Shown: piece by piece, positions 59,691 through 64,000 of the stretch
Numbering within the stretch: the stretch's first letter is position 1
Layout: the number at the start of each line of letters is the position of its first letter
NCBI RefSeq assembly: GCF_007971525.1
Contig: NZ_CP042437.1
Span: 2,728,001 to 2,792,000 of the forward strand
Source: Mucilaginibacter ginsenosidivorax
GTDB taxonomy: Bacteria; Bacteroidota; Bacteroidia; Sphingobacteriales; Sphingobacteriaceae
Reading direction: 5' to 3'
Length of the DNA stretch: 64,000 nt
Position numbers and translations under genes: made by a program
Notes under the pieces: generated by a model
Database searches by the model: none
What the model was told of the DNA's origin: nothing
Seen by the model: the letters and a program-made list of their open reading frames with translations, nothing else

Positions 59691-61241
59691 TTATAATTTG
59701 ATCTCTTCGTCTTTTGAGGAGAAGAAGTGAAACTCGGTGATCTGGTAAGCAGGATTACTTTTAACCTTAATCCATTGTCCGTATTTCAGGAACCATTTCA
59801 TTTGGCGGGTATAAATACCCTGTTTAATATAAGCTTCAATATATGGGTGAACGCATAGGGTAATACCCTTTTCGTTTTGCTCATCCAATATGTAATTGAA
59901 GTTATTTTCAATGTCGTCCATCAGCAAAATGGTTGGCCTAATGGTACCTGTACCATTACATGTAGGGCACACTTCGCTGGTTACAATATTCATTTCGGGC
60001 CGTACGCGCTGGCGGGTAATTTGCACCAGGCCAAATTTACTCGGTGGTAAAATGGTGTGCTTTGCCCTGTCAAGCAGCATTTCGGCACGCAGGTGGTCAA
60101 ACAGTTCTTTACGGTTTTGCGGCTTGTGCATATCTATAAAATCGATAACAACAATACCGCCCATATCGCGCAAACGTAACTGGCGGGCAATTTCTTTAGC
60201 CGCCTCTTTGTTTACCTGGTAGGCGTTCTCTTCCTGGTTTTCTTTACTGGCTGTGCGGTTACCGCTGTTTACGTCAATAACGTGCAACGCTTCGGTATGC
60301 TCAATTACCAAATAAGCTCCACCGGCAAGGTTTACGGTTTTACCAAAGGCCCCTTTAATCTGTTTATCAACGCCAAAATGTTCAAATATAGGCTCCTTAT
60401 GCTTATGCATACGCACTATACTTTCCATATCCGGCGAAATCTCGTGGATGTATGACCGGATTTCTTCGAACATACTGTTATCATTTACGTAGATGTGCTG
60501 AAAATCGGGGTTCAATATATCCCTCAGGATAGTTGATGTACGTCCAATTTCGCCTAAAACCTTTTTAGATGGTTCGATAGACGGCAACCTGGTAATAAAT
60601 GCTTCCCACTTTGATATCAGATCAAGCAAGTCTTTCTGTAATTCCTCAACGCCTTTGCTTTCAGATACCGTACGGATGATTACGCCAAAATGTTTTGGCT
60701 TAATACTTTCAACAACCTTGCGCAAGCGGTTACGCTCTGTATTACTTTTTATTTTTTTGGAGATAGAGATGGCTTCCGAAAACGGAACCAGTACTACATA
60801 TCGCCCTGCAATAGAAAGATCAGAACTTAAGCGCGGCCCTTTGGTTGATATAGGTTCTTTGGCTATTTGAACCGGAATGAGCTGGCCCTTAGTCAATATA
60901 TCAGAGATTTTGCCTCCTTTATTGATATCGGCTTCCAGCTTAAAGCCGTCCAACAGCTTTGACTGATATCCCCCGCTACGTACTTGCTTGGTTAGCTTAA
61001 GCAGGCTTTGCACCTGCGGCCCCAAATCAAGATAATGCAAAAAGGCATCCTTCTCGTAGCCTACATCCACAAAAGCAGCATTTAAGCTGGGCATTATCTT
61101 TTTGATACGCCCAAGGTAAATGTCACCAACAGTATAATTATTGCTGGTTTGCTCTTTATGAAGCTCTACAAGTTGTTTGTCCTGTAATAATGCAATAGTA
61201 GCCCCATTGGGGGATGAATCGATAATTAATTCTTTTATCAA
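59691..61241 (-). CDS. rng: Ribonuclease G/E family enzyme
   Basis: The 516 residues have an S1 RNA-binding domain (about 38-125; VGDIYLGRIKKIMPSLNAAF). The RNase E/G catalytic core has the metal aspartates in HVIDVNSGNRT and GGIVVIDFIDMHKP, and a zinc-link CPTCNGTGTI near residue 430. It processes rRNA and mRNA, and its length fits RNase G rather than the longer RNase E. A terminator hairpin (61314-61338) separates it from the upstream ribosomal-protein gene. The start is the ATG at 61241. Confidence 0.95.
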   Translation of the reverse strand: MIKELIIDSSPNGATIALLQDKQLVELHKEQTSNNYTVGDIYLGRIKKIMPSLNAAFVDVGYEKDAFLHYLDLGPQVQSLLKLTKQVRSGGYQSKLLDGFKLEADINKGGKISDILTKGQLIPVQIAKEPISTKGPRLSSDLSIAGRYVVLVPFSEAISISKKIKSNTERNRLRKVVESIKPKHFGVIIRTVSESKGVEELQKDLLDLISKWEAFITRLPSIEPSKKVLGEIGRTSTILRDILNPDFQHIYVNDNSMFEEIRSYIHEISPDMESIVRMHKHKEPIFEHFGVDKQIKGAFGKTVNLAGGAYLVIEHTEALHVIDVNSGNRTASKENQEENAYQVNKEAAKEIARQLRLRDMGGIVVIDFIDMHKPQNRKELFDHLRAEMLLDRAKHTILPPSKFGLVQITRQRVRPEMNIVTSEVCPTCNGTGTIRPTILLMDDIENNFNYILDEQNEKGITLCVHPYIEAYIKQGIYTRQMKWFLKYGQWIKVKSNPAYQITEFHFFSSKDEEIKL

Positions 61242-61303
61242 CTGCTACTCCATTTCTTAAAACGGTAAACACCGTATGTAAATAAGAGGGTAAAAAACAC
61301 TCA

Positions 61304-61338
61304 TAATAAAAAGTACCCACCTTTAGTAAAGGCGGGTA
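61304..61338 (-). terminator. Terminator after the small ribosomal protein gene
   Basis: On the minus strand TACCCGCCTTTA and TAAAGGTGGGTA pair with one mismatch and are followed by CTTTTTATT. It ends the HU-TPR-ribosomal transcript and isolates rng. Confidence 0.8.
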
Positions 61339-61361
61339 AAATCTGCTTTGGTTATCGCAGC

Positions 61362-61451
61362 TTATTTCTTTTTATGTCTGTTTTTTCTCAAACGTTTTTT
61401 GCGTTTGTGGGTAGCCATTTTGTGTCTTTTACGTTTTTTACCGCTGGGCAT
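61362..61451 (-). CDS. 29-residue ribosomal protein, AURKAIP1/COX24 domain (bS22-like)
   Basis: The frame reads MPSGKKRKRHKMATHKRKKR then LRKNRHKKK, and is easily missed because of its length. The sequence matches the AURKAIP1/COX24-domain peptide found across Bacteroidota almost by eye. Homologues are small ribosomal subunit proteins (bS22 in mycobacteria, mS38 in mitochondria). Fifteen or more Lys/Arg residues fit RNA binding. It lies 22 bases after the TPR gene and before a terminator. Confidence 0.88.
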   Translation of the reverse strand: MPSGKKRKRHKMATHKRKKRLRKNRHKKK

Positions 61452-61473
61452 AATAATAATTTTTAAATGTTGA

Positions 61474-62319
61474 TTACTTCTTTAATTCGTTTATATCGTC
61501 ATCAATACGCTGCACAAATGCTTGATCTGGCACCATGTTTTTGCACTTTTGGTAAGCCTCAATGGCTTCCTTTTTCATGCCCAGCTGCTTGTAGCTTTCG
61601 GCCAGGTAAAACTCCGGCTCAAGCTCTGCTTTTTGGGCAAGTAATGTTTTAAACCTTGCAACTGCTTTTTCAAACTGGCCCGATTTCATGGCAAACATTC
61701 CTAAATTAAGGTTTGCGCTCCAGTTGTTCGGGTCTTTTTTTACTACTTCAAGCAGCAAGGCAATACCTTGCATAGGGGCACCAGCGCCATTTACGTACGC
61801 TACGCCTAATCCTGTTTTGCCTGCAAGGCTTTCAGGTTGTAACTTTAAGGCATTTTGAAATGCCTCGGCAGCGTTGCTTACAAAAGCCGGCTGCAATAAA
61901 GTATCCTGGGTGAGTTTGTATGCATCGTTAAAACGACCACCTGCATTTAACCAATCCTCGGCTTTGTTTCCTTTGCGGGCCAGGGCCTGGTAGTAAAACG
62001 CCGCGGGTGCGGGTTGGTTATCATCGTCCCACTGTTTGGCCAGCTGCTGTTGCAACTTTTCGGCATCAGCGCCCGATGCTGTTTTCAATTGCCCTTCAAG
62101 GTCAGTTATCTTTGCTGCCAATGCCGCCCCAATTGCTGCTTTGGCCGGCTCAGACACCATATCAACCGTTACTGTTGTGGCAGCCTTGCGGCTGTTAAGT
62201 ACCGTTGTTTTATCGTTTTTGGCCTCTTTAGGTTTTATTAAACCTTTAACAGGTAAATAGTACAAATAGCCCATTACAGCAACTATTGCTACACTAACGG
62301 CTATTTGTTTCTTATACAT
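61474..62319 (-). CDS. Membrane-anchored tetratricopeptide repeat protein
   Basis: The 281-residue protein has one N-terminal membrane helix (IAVSVAIVAVMGYLYYLPV, 6-24). A variable linker (30-105) precedes three or more TPRs from about 110: NWSANLNLGMFAMKSGQFEK, PEFYLAESYKQLGMKKEAIE. It probably holds a periplasmic or cytoplasmic partner; the partner is unknown. It starts nine bases after the HU stop and runs into the ribosomal-protein gene. Confidence 0.85.
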   Translation of the reverse strand: MYKKQIAVSVAIVAVMGYLYYLPVKGLIKPKEAKNDKTTVLNSRKAATTVTVDMVSEPAKAAIGAALAAKITDLEGQLKTASGADAEKLQQQLAKQWDDDNQPAPAAFYYQALARKGNKAEDWLNAGGRFNDAYKLTQDTLLQPAFVSNAAEAFQNALKLQPESLAGKTGLGVAYVNGAGAPMQGIALLLEVVKKDPNNWSANLNLGMFAMKSGQFEKAVARFKTLLAQKAELEPEFYLAESYKQLGMKKEAIEAYQKCKNMVPDQAFVQRIDDDINELKK

Positions 62320-62328
62320 ATCTTAAAA

Positions 62329-62622
62329 TTATTTGCTGGTTTTGTTACCTGTTTTTACTTTTTCAACAAAAGTTTTTGCTGGTTTAAAGCTTGGCACAAA
62401 ATGCTCTGGAATAATGATGGCAGTATTTTTTGAAATGTTACGTGCTGTCTTTTTTGCTCTTTTCTTTACTACAAAACTACCGAATCCTCTAACGTAAACA
62501 TTTTCGCCACCCACCATTGAGCTTTTAACAACTTTAAAAAACGCCTCAACAGTTTCCTGCACGTCTACTTTCTCGATACCTGTCTTAGATGAGATTTCAG
62601 TTATAATTTCTGCCTTAGTCAT
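62329..62622 (-). CDS. HU/IHF-family DNA-binding protein
   Basis: The 97-residue histone-like protein has the helix-turn-helix start MTKAEIITEISSKTGI and the arm pattern NVYVRGFGSF. The tip IIIPEHFVPSFKPAK has a proline that intercalates into DNA. It bends and compacts the nucleoid. A TACTTTTG box with GAAA at -33 precedes it, and the TPR and ribosomal-protein genes follow. Confidence 0.95.
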   Translation of the reverse strand: MTKAEIITEISSKTGIEKVDVQETVEAFFKVVKSSMVGGENVYVRGFGSFVVKKRAKKTARNISKNTAIIIPEHFVPSFKPAKTFVEKVKTGNKTSK

Positions 62623-62672
62623 GTCTAATTTTTCTTATTTAATTATATAAATACTTAACTGTTTTGGGGTTG

Positions 62673-62680
62673 CAAAAGTA
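62673..62680 (-). promoter_or_regulatory. TACTTTTG -7 box of the HU operon
   Basis: Minus-strand TACTTTTG with a TTTC at 62701-62704 (20 bases apart) matches both promoter elements; the HU ATG is 50 bases downstream. Confidence 0.6.
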
Positions 62681-62817
62681 TCGCTTTAATATTTAAGTGC
62701 GAAATATTTAACAGTTTTTTTTTACCCAGTACCTAAAACGTTCATTTTCGTTACAAAGTATAGACAATAGGGCTTATTTACTCCCTTTGGGAATGGCGGA
62801 GTGCCGGAGGTATATAA

Positions 62818-62849
62818 GTTAATCAGCCGGCAAAGGCCGGCTGATTAAC
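62818..62849. terminator. Perfect 14-bp hairpin downstream of the dehydrogenase gene
   Basis: GTTAATCAGCCGGC and GCCGGCTGATTAAC pair completely around AAAG. The T-run is poor, so termination efficiency is unclear; a REP-like repeat is the alternative. Confidence 0.6.
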
Positions 62850-62895
62850 AAAACAGGTTTCACGTAACCTAAAACAACAATATGTATAAATTTAA

Positions 62896-62967
62896 GCCTG
62901 TTGCCGGCCCGGGTAAGCCATCACATCTCGGGACCAGGGCGTGCCTCTACACGGGCCGCCGACAGGC
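62896..62967. ncRNA. GC-rich structured element, candidate non-coding RNA
   Basis: GCCTGTTGCCGGCCCG at the left pairs with CGGGCCGCCGACAGGC at the right in 15 of 16 positions, one of them G-U when read on the plus strand. On the minus strand that pair becomes A-C. It is much GC-richer than its surroundings. A 30-codon frame (62882-62974) runs through it. I do not recognise a named RNA family, and a mobile repeat remains possible. Confidence 0.35.
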
Positions 62968-62983
62968 GCATTAATTCTCTTTC

Positions 62984-63925
62984 TTACAATGCTATCACAA
63001 CTTTTCCAACTGCCCTGCCGCTTTCCAGCAAGGTATGCGCCTCGCCCACCTGCTCCAGCTGGAAAACTTTGGATACATGTGATTTGATGATGCCCTTTTC
63101 TAACAAGTCTGCAATGGTTTTCATGTCATCGCCGCTTGGGTAAACCAGTACATTGTGGCCATGCACACCTAAGTCTTTCGCTTTTTGAAGCAACTCGTCG
63201 TTAAAAGCGTGCAAAATACAAATTACCGCACCACCTTTATTGACGACATGGAGCGACTGTTCTGTATTTGCGCCACCAATGGGGTCAAATATAAAATCAA
63301 TATCAGTCACCACATCTTCAACCTTTTGCGCTTTATAATCAATGTGCTCATCTGCACCTAATGATAAAACAAAATCTTTATTGGCTGCCGATGAAGTGCC
63401 AATAACATAGGCACCTAAATGTTTGGCCATTTGTACCACATAATGGCCAACGCCTCCCGATGCTGCATGAACCAGCACCCTATCGCCTTTTTTGATATTT
63501 ACTTTGGTGGTTAACACCTGCCAGGCGGTAAGCGCGGCAAGGGTTGCGGCGGCGGCGTCGTTATGACTGATGTTTGCGGGTTTTTTAGCCAGTTCGGACG
63601 GTTTGGCAACAACATACTCTGCATAGGCTTTACCTAACGCGGGGAAGTTGATCATCGAAAACACCTCGTCGCCAGGTTTAAAACCGGTAACATCGCTGCC
63701 AATCCCGGTTATTACGCCCGATATATCCCAGCCTAAAATTACGGGCAACTCCATTTTGGTGCGGCCGGCAGCACCTTTGCCCTGGCGGGTTTTAAAATCA
63801 ACCGGGTTTATGCTGATGGATTTTAGCTTTATTAATACTTCATCGGCCCCGATGGTTGGCACGGGTATATTAACGGCTTCAAAATTTTCTATACCGCCAA
63901 ATTCTTTTAAAATTATTGCTTTCAT
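62984..63925 (-). CDS. NADP-dependent alcohol dehydrogenase/quinone oxidoreductase, MDR superfamily
   Basis: I choose the ATG complementary to 63923-63925 (MKAIILKEFGGIENFEAVNI), because the 12 residues before it (from 63961) are not family-like. The 313-residue protein has the GroES-like domain (about 1-125) and a Rossmann domain with AASGGVGHYVVQMAKHLGA. It lacks the catalytic and structural zinc cysteines, so it is a zinc-free quinone-oxidoreductase-type enzyme reducing carbonyl or quinone substrates with NAD(P)H. The frame starts near the window end; no partner is seen. Confidence 0.88.
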   Translation of the reverse strand: MKAIILKEFGGIENFEAVNIPVPTIGADEVLIKLKSISINPVDFKTRQGKGAAGRTKMELPVILGWDISGVITGIGSDVTGFKPGDEVFSMINFPALGKAYAEYVVAKPSELAKKPANISHNDAAAATLAALTAWQVLTTKVNIKKGDRVLVHAASGGVGHYVVQMAKHLGAYVIGTSSAANKDFVLSLGADEHIDYKAQKVEDVVTDIDFIFDPIGGANTEQSLHVVNKGGAVICILHAFNDELLQKAKDLGVHGHNVLVYPSGDDMKTIADLLEKGIIKSHVSKVFQLEQVGEAHTLLESGRAVGKVVIAL

Positions 63926-64000
63926 TTTTTCATTTTTTTGAGTAAGACAAATATCTACCAATAAAAATAATTAAATTGGTATATATTTACTATAATTTGG

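Larger units (their letters stand above)
62623..62983. other. 361-bp spacer between HU and the alcohol dehydrogenase-like gene
   Basis: It holds the HU promoter, a perfect 14-bp stem hairpin (62818-62849) and a GC-rich stem-loop at 62896-62967. A short plus-strand frame (62882-62974) is discussed under that element. Confidence 0.55.

Noticed and set aside
63141..63961. Start at 63961 for the dehydrogenase-like gene.
   Set aside because: The extra residues (MVDICLTQKNEK) precede the family's invariant MKAIILKEFG start, so the ATG at 63925 is preferred.
1..64000. tRNA, rRNA, tmRNA, CRISPR arrays and known riboswitches.
   Set aside because: I looked for T-loop and anticodon patterns, evenly spaced repeats and common riboswitch cores and found none.

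Overview
The window comes from a Bacteroidota chromosome, most likely family Sphingobacteriaceae and probably Mucilaginibacter or a close relative. The grounds are a SusC/SusD pair beside a one-protein periplasmic-sensor/HTH regulator, DUF5686 and CreD proteins, a CrtD-type carotenoid desaturase, promoters of the TAnnTTTG (-7) type with almost no Shine-Dalgarno sequences, and families of intergenic repeats typical of this group. The genus is an inference. I found no rRNA, tRNA or CRISPR array.

Layout. Positions 1-5.7 kb hold mixed housekeeping and envelope genes: a partial secreted protein, a thioesterase, an AI-2E-type transporter, a helical-repeat protein and YiaA. From 5.7 to 13.0 kb lies an accessory stretch. 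Repeat-rich spacer surrounds visibly AT-rich genes: a small membrane protein, a small helical protein, a double cold-shock-domain/DUF3825 protein, and an 888-residue protein joining a PD-(D/E)XK nuclease to a STAND-type P-loop ATPase. This is the best candidate for an undescribed, probably defensive, system. From 13 to 26.5 kb are peptidases (M13, PepP, M14, PepT, rhomboid), a dipeptide epimerase, CrtD, and small families (DoxX, MmcQ/YjbR, an outer-membrane barrel).

From 26.5 to 46 kb is core metabolism and envelope: PDH E2 and E1-alpha, NlpC/P60, CapA, a phosphoribosyltransferase, RlmD, CreD, an antitoxin-PIN pair translationally coupled to pheS, a Rieske-like lipoprotein without the cluster histidines, TetR, Kbl, DUF5686 and TrhO. 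From 46 to 57.9 kb is a polysaccharide utilization locus: sensor-regulator, SusC, SusD, a LamG lipoprotein and two GH144-like enzymes, suggesting uptake and cleavage of beta-1,2-glucan. From 58.6 to 64 kb are an Rpn-family nuclease, RNase G, a 29-residue ribosomal protein that is easy to miss, a TPR protein, HU and a zinc-free alcohol dehydrogenase/quinone reductase.

A window-wide theme is short reiterated-word and palindromic repeats. They sit in spacers, often touch gene ends, and in two places are translated: inside PheS and at the C-terminus of the helical-repeat protein. Several genes also have TAnnTTTG boxes so close to the ATG that leaderless transcripts are likely.
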